A stretch of DNA of 64,000 nt from Castellaniella sp. S9 (GTDB lineage: Bacteria; Pseudomonadota; Gammaproteobacteria; Burkholderiales; Burkholderiaceae_B): NCBI RefSeq assembly GCF_027257175.1, contig NZ_JAPFGD010000003.1, forward strand, positions 124,001 to 188,000. Direction: 5' to 3'. A program made the translations under genes and the position numbers. Positions 1 to 14,167 of the stretch are shown one piece after another; positions within the stretch are counted from its first letter, which is position 1; each line of letters opens with the position of its first letter. Below the pieces are notes generated by a model. The model did not search any database. It saw nothing but the letters and a program-made list of their open reading frames with translations, and was not told the origin of the DNA.

Positions 1-630
1 GACCTGCTGGGCGCCGTCGACCCAGACCCTGAGGAGCTGGAAGGTCTTGCCGCCCAGCATTTCCTGGTAGGCGCCCTGGACGGCGCGCTGGTCCTGGGCA
101 TCGCCGGAATCGCGCAGCAGCCGCAGAATCATGGCCATGGCGCGGTACAGGGGCAGGAACGGATCGATCCAGCGCGCCAGGTCGCGCGCCCGCGCCTCGG
201 CGGGCGTGATCTGCCAGGCGTGGTAGGACGGCATGTCGATCTGTGACGAGCCGCCCGGCACCATCACCCTGCCGCGCAGGCTGACCAGCCATTCGTTGTC
301 GCGCAGGTACTGGCCGATGCGCCCCTGCCCGCCCAGGTCGGCGACGGCCGCCTGGATCTGCGCCAACAGGTTGTCCACCGTCGCGCCATCGACGCCCGGG
401 TGCTCGCGCAACCCCGATAGCGCGCTGCGGTGGCGGTCGAGGTCCTGCAGCACCGCGGTGCGCAGGTCGGCCCGGTCGCAGATGTCGAGCAGGTCGAACA
501 AGGTCGCCATCGCAACCTGGTGGCAGCGCGCGTCCTCGCCCTGCGCAAAAAAGAACAGACGATCGAACAGATGCTCGACTCTTAGAAAGGTCCGGACCCG
601 TTCGTTGCAGGGGTACTCGTATAGAACCAC
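1..630 (-). CDS. zapD: Cell division protein ZapD, C-terminus cut by window edge
   Basis: ZapD (DUF1342) is a cytoplasmic FtsZ-binding protein that bundles FtsZ filaments at the division ring. Translating the minus strand from a GTG at 630 gives MVLYEYPCNERVRTFLRVEH, the typical ZapD N-terminus. The frame stays open for 210 codons to base 1, ending in ...RVWVDGAQQV. The family is about 250 residues long, so roughly 40 C-terminal residues lie outside the window. The gene follows coaE with a 12-nt gap, the usual coaE-zapD pairing of proteobacteria. GTG is chosen because the conserved LYEYP motif starts two codons later. Confidence 0.93.
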   Translation of the reverse strand, partial: MVLYEYPCNERVRTFLRVEHLFDRLFFFAQGEDARCHQVAMATLFDLLDICDRADLRTAVLQDLDRHRSALSGLREHPGVDGATVDNLLAQIQAAVADLGGQGRIGQYLRDNEWLVSLRGRVMVPGGSSQIDMPSYHAWQITPAEARARDLARWIDPFLPLYRAMAMILRLLRDSGDAQDQRAVQGAYQEMLGGKTFQLLRVWVDGAQQV

Positions 631-642
631 GCGTTACTCACC

Positions 643-1275
643 CTATTCGTGACTGGATTCGCCGCCGGATCGGCACGCGGCACGCGCGCGCCAGGAATCG
701 TGGATGACACGGGTACGGCGCACCAGTTCGTCGAGGCTGGTCGGCCCGTCATTGAGCACGACATCATCGGCGATGGCCAGGCGATCCGCCCGCGATGCTT
801 GTGCGGACATGATACGCTCAATGGCCTGCGGCGTCAGCCCGCTGCGGGCCTGGACGCGCCGCACTTGGGTCTCGGGATCGCAGTCGACGACACAGATCCG
901 GTCGACCCGATCCCGCCAGCGGCCGCTCTCGGCCAGCAAGGGCACCACATAGACCAGATAGCAGCCACGCGCGCGCGCCGCCTGGTCGCGAACCGCCTGG
1001 TCGATCCGGGGATGCAGGATGGCCTCGAGGTCGCGGCGCACGGCTGGATCCTCGAACGCGCGCGCGCGCATCCAGGCCCGGTCCATGGCGCCGTCCGGGG
1101 CGATGGCGGCCTCGCCGAAACGCGCGCGTATCGCCTCGATCGCCTCGCCGCCCGGCGCCGTCAAGGCGTGCGCGATCTGGTCGGTGTCGATAACGGCCGC
1201 GCCCCACCCGGCCAGCAGATCGGCCACTTTGGATTTGCCGGATCCTATGCCTCCGGTCAAGCCGACGGAAAACAT
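643..1275 (-). CDS. coaE: Dephospho-CoA kinase
   Basis: CoaE phosphorylates the 3'-hydroxyl of dephospho-CoA, the last step of coenzyme A synthesis. The 210-residue product starts MFSVGLTGGIGSGKS, with the P-loop GGIGSGKS at residues 8-15. The CoA-domain features DTDQIAH and LHPRID follow. The start at 1275 is preferred over upstream in-frame ATGs at 1296 and 1407 because AGGAG lies 10 nt before it and the protein then has the normal family length. It is first in a minus-strand unit with zapD. Confidence 0.95.
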   Translation of the reverse strand: MFSVGLTGGIGSGKSKVADLLAGWGAAVIDTDQIAHALTAPGGEAIEAIRARFGEAAIAPDGAMDRAWMRARAFEDPAVRRDLEAILHPRIDQAVRDQAARARGCYLVYVVPLLAESGRWRDRVDRICVVDCDPETQVRRVQARSGLTPQAIERIMSAQASRADRLAIADDVVLNDGPTSLDELVRRTRVIHDSWRARAACRSGGESSHE

Positions 1276-1405
1276 GCGTCGAGGGCTCCTGTCCATGTCC
1301 AGACCATGACTGTACCGCAAGGCGGGTGCCCGGCCACGGCTCGCCGCCGTCGCCAAGCCTTGCGCAAATGCGTAGAATGCGGGTTTCAGACCCGGAGCAC
1401 GTCCC

Positions 1406-2071
1406 ATGCGCTATTCCGCCCACGCGATACGACGATCGTACCGGCTGGCCCTCGTGCCCGCCTTGCTGGTCCTGCTGGGCGCCTGCGCCCAGCAACGCGA
1501 ATCCGGTTACTACCAGAGCGCCCCCGCCGGCACGGCCTCGGATGCCATGCATCGCGCCCAGGGCGGCACCGACATCATCGCGCCCTCGCAGATCCAGCTG
1601 GGTTTCGGACCAGACACCCAGCGCAAGCCGGCCGCGCAAGGCGAGGCACCGGCTGAGGCGCCCACCCCGGCCCCAGCCCCCACGCCGGCACCCCTGGCGG
1701 CCACGCACACCTACCTGGGCACGGTGCCCTGCGTCGATGGCATGCAGTGCCCCGCCTCGCGCATGACGCTGACCCTGGCGCCGGACGGCCAGTGGCGGGC
1801 CCGCAGCGTCACCGTCGACGCGGCGCAAGCCACCACCACCCGGATGGGCTGTTGGTACGTCACGAACGACAAGCCCCTGCGCATCATGCTGCAAACCGGC
1901 GAGCGCACCACGGCCCGGCTTGAGTTCGCCTCGAACAGCACCCTGCGCATCCTCATGTTCGGCGGACACCGCCCCATGCTGGAATACACCCTGAAGCGCC
2001 AGGCCGACATCGACCCGATCCAGGAGCTGTCGAGCCAGCCCGCGCAGACCTGCAACAGCCCGGGGGACTAA
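1406..2071 (+). CDS. Outer-membrane lipoprotein with NlpE-like domain
   Basis: A 221-residue predicted lipoprotein. It has a basic N-terminus, a hydrophobic segment and a lipobox LLGAC with the lipidated Cys at residue 27. A low-complexity Ala/Pro linker covers about residues 70-98. The C-terminal part (about 100-215) resembles the NlpE N-terminal fold: YLGTVPCVDGMQC followed by a TLTL..DGQW strand pair. NlpE proteins sense surface or copper stress in the envelope. GGAG lies 8 nt before the ATG. The gene is divergent from coaE and convergent with the LuxR-type gene. The NlpE assignment rests on motif resemblance and the function is not established. Confidence 0.75.
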   Translation: MRYSAHAIRRSYRLALVPALLVLLGACAQQRESGYYQSAPAGTASDAMHRAQGGTDIIAPSQIQLGFGPDTQRKPAAQGEAPAEAPTPAPAPTPAPLAATHTYLGTVPCVDGMQCPASRMTLTLAPDGQWRARSVTVDAAQATTTRMGCWYVTNDKPLRIMLQTGERTTARLEFASNSTLRILMFGGHRPMLEYTLKRQADIDPIQELSSQPAQTCNSPGD

Positions 2072-2091
2072 GGCCCGTCACGCACGCCGCG

Positions 2092-2391
2092 CTAGCCGGC
2101 CAGGCGCGGGGCGCCGGCCTGGGTCTGGAGGCACAGCGCCTCATCGGCCTCGAGCTGCCAGTACAGATAACGGTGGGTGAGTTCGACCGCATTGCGCACC
2201 CGCATCTTTTCGAAGATCCGCGCACGGTGCGCCTCGATCGTGCGCTGCGAGACGCCGAGCTCGGCGGCGATCACCTTGTTGGGCGTGCCGCGGGTCACAT
2301 AGGCAAGGACGTCGCGCTCGCGCCGCGTCAGGACGTTGAACGGCGACGCCCGTTCCTCGCGGATGTCGAATGAAACAGCGGGTTGTGACAT
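2092..2391 (-). CDS. Orphan single-domain LuxR/GerE-type DNA-binding protein
   Basis: A 99-residue protein that is almost only a LuxR-type helix-turn-helix. LTRRERDVLAYVTRG opens the domain at about residue 22, and GVSQRTIEAHRARIFEKM is the recognition helix region at about 46-63. There is no receiver or ligand-binding domain, so activity must be set by expression level or a partner. A 111-bp gap separates it from the panC stop on the same strand. No histidine kinase or target gene is adjacent. Family assignment is firm; its role is unknown. Confidence 0.85.
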   Translation of the reverse strand: MSQPAVSFDIREERASPFNVLTRRERDVLAYVTRGTPNKVIAAELGVSQRTIEAHRARIFEKMRVRNAVELTHRYLYWQLEADEALCLQTQAGAPRLAG

Positions 2392-2502
2392 GACTGGCTC
2401 CGTGGACGTGCAAAAGTCGTTTGGATTCTGTCATGCCGCGATCCGCAGCGATAAGCTGCCAGTCCTGACAGGCACTGATACAGCCCCTGTCGCACAGGCC
2501 TT

Positions 2503-4255
<1,753 letters not shown>

Positions 4256-4263
4256 GGGCCGCG

Positions 4264-4455
4264 TCAGGCCTTTTGGTAGTAGACGTAGGGGTCCTGGGGC
4301 ACCCGGGCGGCCTTGTAGCCTTCCTGGAGCTCGGGATCGATGTAGCGGTCCCACAGCCGGCCGCGGCCCGCGCGCTGGCGCGCCTCGGTGTCGTCGCGGT
4401 CGGTCTTGTACTGCTTGAGGAACTGGGTCAGCTCGGATTCAAAGTTATTTGCCAT
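4264..4455 (-). CDS. DUF3460 family small protein
   Basis: A 63-residue acidic/basic cytoplasmic protein starting MANNFESELTQFLKQYK and ending DPYVYYQKA, matching the short DUF3460 family found ahead of scpA in betaproteobacteria. The longer in-frame ORF from 4713 is rejected because its first 86 codons run antisense through the MFS gene and the conserved part begins at 4455. Function is unknown. It is probably first in the DUF3460-scpA-panC transcript; the divergent promoter region shared with the MFS gene is 70 bp. Confidence 0.85.
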   Translation of the reverse strand: MANNFESELTQFLKQYKTDRDDTEARQRAGRGRLWDRYIDPELQEGYKAARVPQDPYVYYQKA

Positions 4456-4525
4456 AATATCGCCATATCCGATCGAGTGATCGATGCGCCCAGTGTACTT
4501 CACCCGGGCCGATCCAGCCTCCCAG

Positions 4526-5968
4526 ATGTCAGCCTCCCTTCCGGAAACGCCCCCCGCGCCGGCCGGTGATCCCCGCGCCGTCCGCATGATCCCCCTGATC
4601 GTCAGCTGCGCGCTGTTCATGCAGATGCTCGATTCGACCGTCGTGGCCACGGCCCTGCCGGTGATGGCCCATGGATTCGGAACCACGGTGGTGCGCATGA
4701 ACGTCACCATCACCGCCTACCTGCTGGCGGTCGCGGTCTTTGTCCCCATCAGCGGCTGGGCCGCCGACCGCTTCGGCTCGCGCAGCGTGTTCATCGCCGC
4801 CATCGCGCTGTTCACGCTCAGTTCGGTGGCCTGCGCCGGCGCGCAGGACCTCACCCAGCTGGTGGCCGCCCGGGTGGCGCAGGGCGCGGCCGGCGCCCTG
4901 ATGGTGCCGGTCGGCCGGATCATCCTGCTGCGCATGGTGCCCAAGGCCGAACTGCTCAAGGCCATGGCCCTGCTGTCCCTGCCGGCCCTGATGGGGCCGG
5001 TGATCGGGCCGCCGGTGGGGGGCTTTCTGGCGACCTACGCCACCTGGCACTGGATTTTCCTGATCAATGTGCCGGTGGGGCTGCTGGGCATCGCCCTGGT
5101 GCTGAAATTCATTCCCCGCGACGTGCCGGCGATCCGGCCTCGCCTGGACTGGCTGGGCTTCATCCTCAGCGCGGTCTCGATGGCGGCGCTGGTCTCCAGC
5201 CTCGAGGCCCTGGGACACGGCAGCCTGCCTCCCCCACAGCTGGCCGGGCTGTTCGCGCTCGGGCTGGTGTGCGGCCTGCTGTACATCCGCCATGCGCGCC
5301 ACACCACCTATCCCATCATCGACCTGGGGCTGCTGCGCACCCAGACCTTCGCGGTCTCGGTCCTGGGCGGCAACCTGTGCCGCTTCGCCATCGGGGCCTC
5401 GCCGTTCCTGCTGGCCATCATGCTGCAGGTCGGCTTCGGCCTGTCGCCGTTCGCGGCCGGCCTGATCACTTTCACCTCGGCGGCGGGCGCCATGGCCATG
5501 AAGCTCGTCGCCACGCCCATCGTGCGCATCTTCGGTTTTCGCCGGGTGCTGATCGGCAACGCACTGCTGACCGCGGTTTCCGTGGGTGCCTGCGGGTTCT
5601 TTCGCGCCGACACGCCGGTCTGGCTGATGATGGGCATCCTGCTGATCGGCGGATTCTTCCGCTCGCTGCAATTCACCGCCGTCAATACCTTGACCTACGC
5701 GGACCTGGACTCGGCGCGGATGAGCCGCGCCAGCAGCTTCGCCGCCACGGCGCAGCAACTGGGCATCAGCCTGGGCGTGGCCTGCGCGGCGGTCACGCTG
5801 AACCTCAGCATGGCGTGGCGCGGCGGCGCCGAACTGGCGCTGATCGACGTGATCTGGGGATTTGCGGTCACGGCCCTGATCGTGGCCGCCTCGGCCCTGT
5901 CGTTCGCGCGCCTGCCGGCGCACGCCGGCCGGGACCTGCACGGCCGCACGGCGCGCTCAGCCGCCTGA
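4526..5968 (+). CDS. MFS multidrug exporter, DHA2 (EmrB/QacA) type, 14 TM
   Basis: A 480-residue inner-membrane drug:H+ antiporter. Motif LDSTVVATALPVM in TM1 is the DHA2 family motif D1; the loop motif ADRFGSRSVF is motif A; PVIGPPVGGFLATYATWHWIF is motif C (shown in part: GPPVGGFL). About 14 hydrophobic segments follow. The ATG at 4526 places TM1 20 residues in; an in-frame ATG at 4484 is an alternative, and neither has a good Shine-Dalgarno. Its end overlaps the convergent XRE regulator gene by 12 bp, so that regulator is a candidate controller. Substrate unknown. Confidence 0.9.
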   Translation: MSASLPETPPAPAGDPRAVRMIPLIVSCALFMQMLDSTVVATALPVMAHGFGTTVVRMNVTITAYLLAVAVFVPISGWAADRFGSRSVFIAAIALFTLSSVACAGAQDLTQLVAARVAQGAAGALMVPVGRIILLRMVPKAELLKAMALLSLPALMGPVIGPPVGGFLATYATWHWIFLINVPVGLLGIALVLKFIPRDVPAIRPRLDWLGFILSAVSMAALVSSLEALGHGSLPPPQLAGLFALGLVCGLLYIRHARHTTYPIIDLGLLRTQTFAVSVLGGNLCRFAIGASPFLLAIMLQVGFGLSPFAAGLITFTSAAGAMAMKLVATPIVRIFGFRRVLIGNALLTAVSVGACGFFRADTPVWLMMGILLIGGFFRSLQFTAVNTLTYADLDSARMSRASSFAATAQQLGISLGVACAAVTLNLSMAWRGGAELALIDVIWGFAVTALIVAASALSFARLPAHAGRDLHGRTARSAA

Positions 5969-6789
5969 AACCGGCTCGCCCGCGCCGGCGATGCCGCCGT
6001 CCTCCAGCAGCATCACCAGCTTGCAGTCCTGGCGCGTGGCCAGGCGGAAGGTGAACTGGCGGAAACGCAGGATACCCTCGCGCGGATGATTGAATTCGCG
6101 CAGGCCGCCCTCGCGATCGACCACGGCATGGCGTGTCCACCAATGGGCGAACAGCGGGCTGCCGGACCGAAGGTCGGCCACCAGGGCCTGGATGTCGGGG
6201 TCCTCGGCATGGACACCCACATCCGCGCGGAATTCGGCGACGACGCGGCTGGCGCGCCGCTCCCAATCGACGACCAGGCCGGGTGCGGCCGGATCCAGAA
6301 AGATATAGTGCAGCAGGTTGGGCTGCGGGCTGCGGTCCGGCCAGCCGTCGAACACCCGCAGCAGGGCCTCGTTGCGCGCCAGGAGATTCCAGCGGCGATC
6401 CAGGATGTAGGCGGGACAGCGGATGCTGTCGACGCAGCCGGCCAGGCCCTCGGGCAGCGCCACCGCATCGTAGCGCGCCCCCTCCGGGTCGGCGCATTCG
6501 GCCAGGTCGAACAGGTAATGGCGCTCGGCGCGGGCCAGCGCCAGGGCGTCCGCCAGCCGGCGCCAGACCTCGGCCGATACCGAGATGTCGCGGCCCTGTT
6601 CGATCCAGGTGTACCAGGTGGCGCTGATCCCGCAGAGCTGGGCCAGCTCCTCGCGGCGCAGGCCCGGCGTGCGGCGGCGCTCGCCGGCCGGCAGGCCGTG
6701 GTCGGCCGGGCTGACCCTTGCCCGGGCGCGGCGCAGGAACTCGCCCAGCGCCTTGCGGCGCGCGGTATGGTCCTTGCCGCCCGTCGTCA

Positions 6790-6790
<1 letters not shown>
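5957..6790 (-). CDS. XRE-family regulator with MmyB-like ligand-binding domain
   Basis: A 277-residue transcription factor. An N-terminal XRE helix-turn-helix (RTPGLRREELAQLCGISATW, about residues 40-60) is followed by an MmyB-like/MLTR ligand-binding domain, with typical phrases CPAYILDRRWNLLARN and FNHPREGILRFRQFTF. Such regulators often control a neighbouring oxidoreductase or transporter in response to a small ligand. The ATG at 6790 overlaps the metH stop (TGATG), so it may be translated from the metH mRNA. It is convergent with the MFS exporter, its most plausible target; that is inference from position. Confidence 0.88.
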
Positions 6791-10638
<3,848 letters not shown>

Positions 10639-10724
10639 GAAACGGCCACTTTCATTCAAATATCAATCATTTAGGACACTGAGGCTCAGGCAAAAGCTGG
10701 CTTTATTCTGTCACTTTGGTATAC

Positions 10725-10738
10725 TAGGGTTTACCCTA
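10725..10738. promoter_or_regulatory. Perfect palindrome TAGGGTTTACCCTA within a putative promoter
   Basis: Two 6-bp arms (TAGGGT/ACCCTA) separated by TT. It lies 52 bp before the small gene at 10790, between a TATACT (10720-10725) and a TATAAG (10737-10742), either of which could act as a -10 box. No convincing -35 was found. The position and symmetry suggest an operator for an unidentified dimeric regulator. Confidence 0.5.
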
Positions 10739-10789
10739 TAAGTAAAAACCCGCGATTGCCCCGCCGTCGCCCAATGCTAGGAGAACACT

Positions 10790-10957
10790 ATGCTGCGTCC
10801 CTTCTCGACCCATCCCGTCAACCAGGCCTACGCGCGCCTGATGGCCGAAGAGCGCGCCGACCGCGCTGCGCGTGCCGCCCAAAACCAACCGGGCCTGATC
10901 GCCCGCTTCCTGGGCATCCTGGTCGGCGTCCCGCCCAAGGCCGCCCGCAGCGCCTGA
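10790..10957 (+). CDS. Small basic protein of unknown function (55 aa)
   Basis: An ORF starting MLRPFSTHPVNQAYARLMAE and ending PPKAARSA. AGGAG lies 6 nt upstream of the ATG, one of the best ribosome sites in the window. The middle (AEERADRAARAAQ) should form a charged helix. The C-terminal part (LIARFLGILVGV) is amphipathic or hydrophobic and could touch a membrane. I do not recognise the family. It lies between metH and the cobalamin riboswitch, with its own palindrome-bearing promoter region. GC-rich codon usage matches the neighbours, which supports a real resident gene. Confidence 0.65.
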   Translation: MLRPFSTHPVNQAYARLMAEERADRAARAAQNQPGLIARFLGILVGVPPKAARSA

Positions 10958-11016
10958 TCCAGAAAATCCCCGGCCCCACGCCCATCTAGGATATCCTCCG
11001 ACCGCAGCTGGCGCTG

Positions 11017-11025
11017 TGATATATT
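11017..11025 (+). promoter_or_regulatory. Extended -10 promoter of the riboswitch-btuBF transcript
   Basis: TGATATATT fits an extended -10 (TGn-TATATT) in an otherwise GC-rich stretch. Its predicted transcription start, about 6-7 nt downstream, falls on the first base pairs of the cobalamin riboswitch P1 stem at 11031. No good -35 is visible, which is usual for extended -10 promoters. The flanking 10958-11016 shows nothing else recognisable beyond a short palindrome AGGATATCCT at 10988-10997. Confidence 0.5.
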
Positions 11026-11030
11026 TCGCG

Positions 11031-11185
11031 GCGAAACAGGTGCTTTCGACTTCCCGCCGCACGGCGGGCGGATGCGAAAGTCAAACGGGAAACAGAACGG
11101 TCCGCCCTATCGGCGGCCGCCCGCTGTGCTGCCCCCGCAACGGTGAGCATGCCTCGCATGCCAGCCCGATACCGGCCTGTCTCGC
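11031..11185 (+). ncRNA. Cobalamin (AdoCbl/B12) riboswitch upstream of btuB
   Basis: Core elements of the cobalamin riboswitch appear in order. The P1 strand GCGAAACAGG (11031-11040) is followed by TGC. GGGAA lies at 11087-11091, the hallmark GCTGCCCCCGCAACGG at 11128-11143, and a B12 box AGCCCGATACCGGCCT at 11163-11178. The P1 return strand CCTGTCTCGC (11176-11185) pairs 9 of 10 with the start. The 124 nt to the btuB start hold a CCCGCC/GGCGGG hairpin near 11240 but no U-tract, so translational control looks more likely than termination. B12 binding would lower btuB-btuF expression. Confidence 0.92.
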
Positions 11186-11309
11186 AACCTGGTCCATTCC
11201 CGGGACGCGACCGCCTTCGACGTGACGCTGTCCCCAAGCCCCGCCATCCGGCGGGCGGGAATGTCGTTCGTTCATGGCGTGCGGGGACGCGCGCCGTACA
11301 GGATATCTC

Positions 11310-13235
11310 ATGGCATCCCTCCATTCGCGGCGCGCGCTCGCTGCTCTGTGCTCCCTTCCCCTGGCCGCCACGGCCCAAACCCTCCAGCCCGACACGTCCG
11401 ATACCCAGGTCCGCGCCTTGCCGGACATCGTCGTCACCGCCAGCCGCAGCCCCGAACCGCTGGCCGACGCGATCGGTGATGTGACGGTCATTGGTGCCGA
11501 ACAATTGCAGGCCGCGCGCGGCGACAGCATCGTGGACATCCTGGCCCGCCAGCCCGGCGTACAGTTCACCAGCAGCGGCGGCCCCCAAACAGCCACCGGC
11601 GTCTTCCTGCGCGGGGCGAATGCGCAGCACACGCTGGTGCTGATCGACGGCATGCCGATCAATGGCGCGACATCGGGCGGCGCCCAGTTCCCCGCCCTTG
11701 ATCCCGCCATGGCCGAACGCATCGAAATCCTGCGCGGCCCGGCCAGCAGCCTGTACGGGTCGGACGCCGTCGGCGGCGTCATCAACATCATCACCAAGAA
11801 AGGCGCGCAAGACCGCCCGCTGTCGGCCTGGGCCAATGTGGGCTATGGCACCTATGAAACGGCCAAGTCCGGCCTGGGCCTATCGGGCGCGGCTCAAGGA
11901 TGGGACTATAGCCTGTCCGCCAGTGCCGGCAGCAGTCAAGGATTTGACGCCACCCGCCGCCTGAAAGCCACGAACCAGACGAATTTCGAGCACTACCCGG
12001 ACAAGGACGGCTATCGTAACCACGCGCTGTCGGGCACGCTGGGCTATCAATGGGCACCGGGCCACCGCATCGGCCTGACGGCCTACAACGGCGCCATGAA
12101 CGGCGATTATGATGCTGGCCCCGACATCCCGAACGCCTATGCGTTCTATCGCCAGCAGGCCTACGGCCTCAGCAGCGCCGACCGCATCACAGACTGGTGG
12201 GACAGCGAACTGCGCGTGGCCTTCGCCAAGGACAGCTACGACGACCGCGCCTACCAGAGCCGCTTCAACGCCATCCGGCGCCAATACAGCTGGACCAACA
12301 CGTTCAAGCCGCACACCGATCACCAGATCGCGCTGCTGCTCGAACACACCGAGGAACGCGTCCAGGGCTCCACCTTGTACGACCAGGACGCGCGCAACAC
12401 CAACGCCGTCGGGCTGATCTACAAAGGCCGCGTCGACCGCCTGCGCACGCAGGCCAGTGTCCGTAACGACAACTACACCGGCTACGGCAACCAGACGACG
12501 TACAGCCTGGGCCTGGATCTGGACATCACGGACACCCTTCAAGTCGGCGTGCTGGGCGGCACCGCTTTCCATGCGCCCACATTCAACGACCTCTACTATC
12601 CCTACGAACTCTATACCTTCATGGGCTTCCCGGTGGGCTCGTACTCGGGCAATCCGGACCTGAAGCCCGAGAGATCCCGCAGCATCGAGGCGCATATCCA
12701 GTACCAGACGGCGGATACGCTCCTGCGCGCGACCCTGTACCAGAACCGGATCGACGACCTGATCATCTACCAGGTCACGGAGCCCGCCCCGTTCTTCACC
12801 GCGGGGACCATGCGCAATTTGAACAAGGCCACCATCCGCGGCCTGACACTGACGGCCGAACAGCGCCTGGGCGACACGACCCTGCGGGCCAGCGCCGATT
12901 TCCTGGACCCGCGCAATGACGATCCGCAACCCGGCCAGGGCACCGATCTGCCACGGCGCGCACGCCAGGTCCTCCGCCTGGGCGCCGAACACCGCATCCA
13001 GGCCTTCAAATTGGGCGCCGAATACCAGTACACCGGCAACCGCTACGACGACGATGCCAACAAGGTGCGCCTGGGCGGCTATTCCCTCGTGAACCTCACT
13101 GCCGCCTACGACTTCAGCAAATCCCTGGGCGTGCAAGTGCGCTGGAACAACGTGCTGGACAAGGACTACGTGCTGGTCGACGGCTACAACACGCCGGGCT
13201 CGAATGTCTTCGTGAACGTCTCCTGGCGGATGTAG
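11310..13235 (+). CDS. btuB: TonB-dependent vitamin B12 receptor BtuB
   Basis: A 641-residue outer-membrane beta-barrel receptor importing cobalamin with TonB energy. It has a signal peptide MASLHSRRALAALCSLPLAA, a TonB box PDIVVTAS, the plug-domain motif ERIEILRGPASSLYGSDAVGG (in part: LRGPASSLYGSDAVGG) and a C-terminal barrel ending in SWRM. The ATG at 11310 is selected over 11274 because AGGA lies 7 nt before it and the signal peptide begins there. The upstream cobalamin riboswitch strongly supports the B12 substrate. It is followed after 8 nt by the binding-protein gene. Confidence 0.93.
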   Translation: MASLHSRRALAALCSLPLAATAQTLQPDTSDTQVRALPDIVVTASRSPEPLADAIGDVTVIGAEQLQAARGDSIVDILARQPGVQFTSSGGPQTATGVFLRGANAQHTLVLIDGMPINGATSGGAQFPALDPAMAERIEILRGPASSLYGSDAVGGVINIITKKGAQDRPLSAWANVGYGTYETAKSGLGLSGAAQGWDYSLSASAGSSQGFDATRRLKATNQTNFEHYPDKDGYRNHALSGTLGYQWAPGHRIGLTAYNGAMNGDYDAGPDIPNAYAFYRQQAYGLSSADRITDWWDSELRVAFAKDSYDDRAYQSRFNAIRRQYSWTNTFKPHTDHQIALLLEHTEERVQGSTLYDQDARNTNAVGLIYKGRVDRLRTQASVRNDNYTGYGNQTTYSLGLDLDITDTLQVGVLGGTAFHAPTFNDLYYPYELYTFMGFPVGSYSGNPDLKPERSRSIEAHIQYQTADTLLRATLYQNRIDDLIIYQVTEPAPFFTAGTMRNLNKATIRGLTLTAEQRLGDTTLRASADFLDPRNDDPQPGQGTDLPRRARQVLRLGAEHRIQAFKLGAEYQYTGNRYDDDANKVRLGGYSLVNLTAAYDFSKSLGVQVRWNNVLDKDYVLVDGYNTPGSNVFVNVSWRM

Positions 13236-13243
13236 GCACCGCC

Positions 13244-14167
13244 GTGAAGGCAGCCCTCGCCCTGGCTCCCGCCGTCTGTCCCGCCCCAGTTGCGCGCGGC
13301 CACGCAGGGCGGACTGCGGCGCGGCGGCTGGCCGCGGTCCTGGCCGCCATCCTGCTGCTCGCCGGGCCGTTTGCCCCAGCCGGCGCCGAGGGCACACCGC
13401 ATCGCGTCATCACCCTGGCACCCAGCGTCACCGAACTGGTATACGCCGCCGGAGGGGGCGCGGATATCGTCGGCACGGTGCTCAGCAGCGACTACCCGCC
13501 GGCCGCGCGCGACATCCCGCGCATTGGGGACGGCATCCAGTTCGACCAGGAAACCATCCTGGCGCTGCGCCCCACCCTGGTCGTGGGCTGGCTGGCCTCG
13601 GGCGGCAGCCAGGCGCTCGCCGCCGTGCTGCGCAACCTGGGCGTCCCCATGATCTATGCCGACCCCCGGTCCCTGGACGACATCCCGGGACTGATCCGCG
13701 CGCTGGGTCGGCACCTGGACACCAGCCCGGCCGCCGACCGCGCCGCCGCGGCCCTGCGGGCACGCATCGACGCCCTGCACGCACCCGCCGGCCGGCCGCT
13801 GACGGTCTTCATCGAAGTCGGCGTGGACCCCCTGTACACCCTCGGAAAGGACCCACTGGTCGACGACCTGCTGGCCCGCTGCGGCGGCGTGAACCCCTAT
13901 GCCGACCGCGCCGTCGCGGCCCCGCAGGCCAGCGTGGAATCCGTGTTGCGGATCGACCCGGACGTCGTCATCGTGTCCCCCTACGGACGCCAGACCCTGG
14001 CGGCCCGCAGCGCCTATTGGACCGGACTGGGTCTGCGGGCCGCCATGCGCGGCCATCTCTACGCCATCGATCCCGACTGGCTGCATCGCCCCGGCCCCCG
14101 GCTGGTGGATGCGGCCGAGGCCCTGTGCGCGGATCTGGATCGGGTCCGGGCCGACTTGGGGCATTGA
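13244..14167 (+). CDS. btuF: Periplasmic cobalamin-binding protein, BtuF-like
   Basis: A 307-residue helical-backbone (TroA/BtuF) binding protein that would capture B12 in the periplasm. It has an export signal (LAAVLAAILLLAGPFAPAGA), then RVITLAPSVTELVYAAG and repeated VVG/VVIVSPYG strands typical of BtuF. The start is a GTG 8 nt after the btuB stop, giving a long N-region before the hydrophobic core; a later start is possible. The genes for the BtuC permease and BtuD ATPase are not in the window. Confidence 0.88.
   Translation: MKAALALAPAVCPAPVARGHAGRTAARRLAAVLAAILLLAGPFAPAGAEGTPHRVITLAPSVTELVYAAGGGADIVGTVLSSDYPPAARDIPRIGDGIQFDQETILALRPTLVVGWLASGGSQALAAVLRNLGVPMIYADPRSLDDIPGLIRALGRHLDTSPAADRAAAALRARIDALHAPAGRPLTVFIEVGVDPLYTLGKDPLVDDLLARCGGVNPYADRAVAAPQASVESVLRIDPDVVIVSPYGRQTLAARSAYWTGLGLRAAMRGHLYAIDPDWLHRPGPRLVDAAEALCADLDRVRADLGH

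Noticed and set aside
4529-5941. A 470-codon minus-strand ORF antisense to the MFS gene
   Set aside because: Low-complexity Gln/Gly/Arg/His-rich product typical of the reverse of a membrane protein gene; no domain or ribosome site.
10988-10997. AGGATATCCT palindrome that could pair with the btuB ribosome site AGGATATC
   Set aside because: It lies upstream of the predicted transcription start, so it would not be in the mRNA; a chance self-complementary match is more likely.
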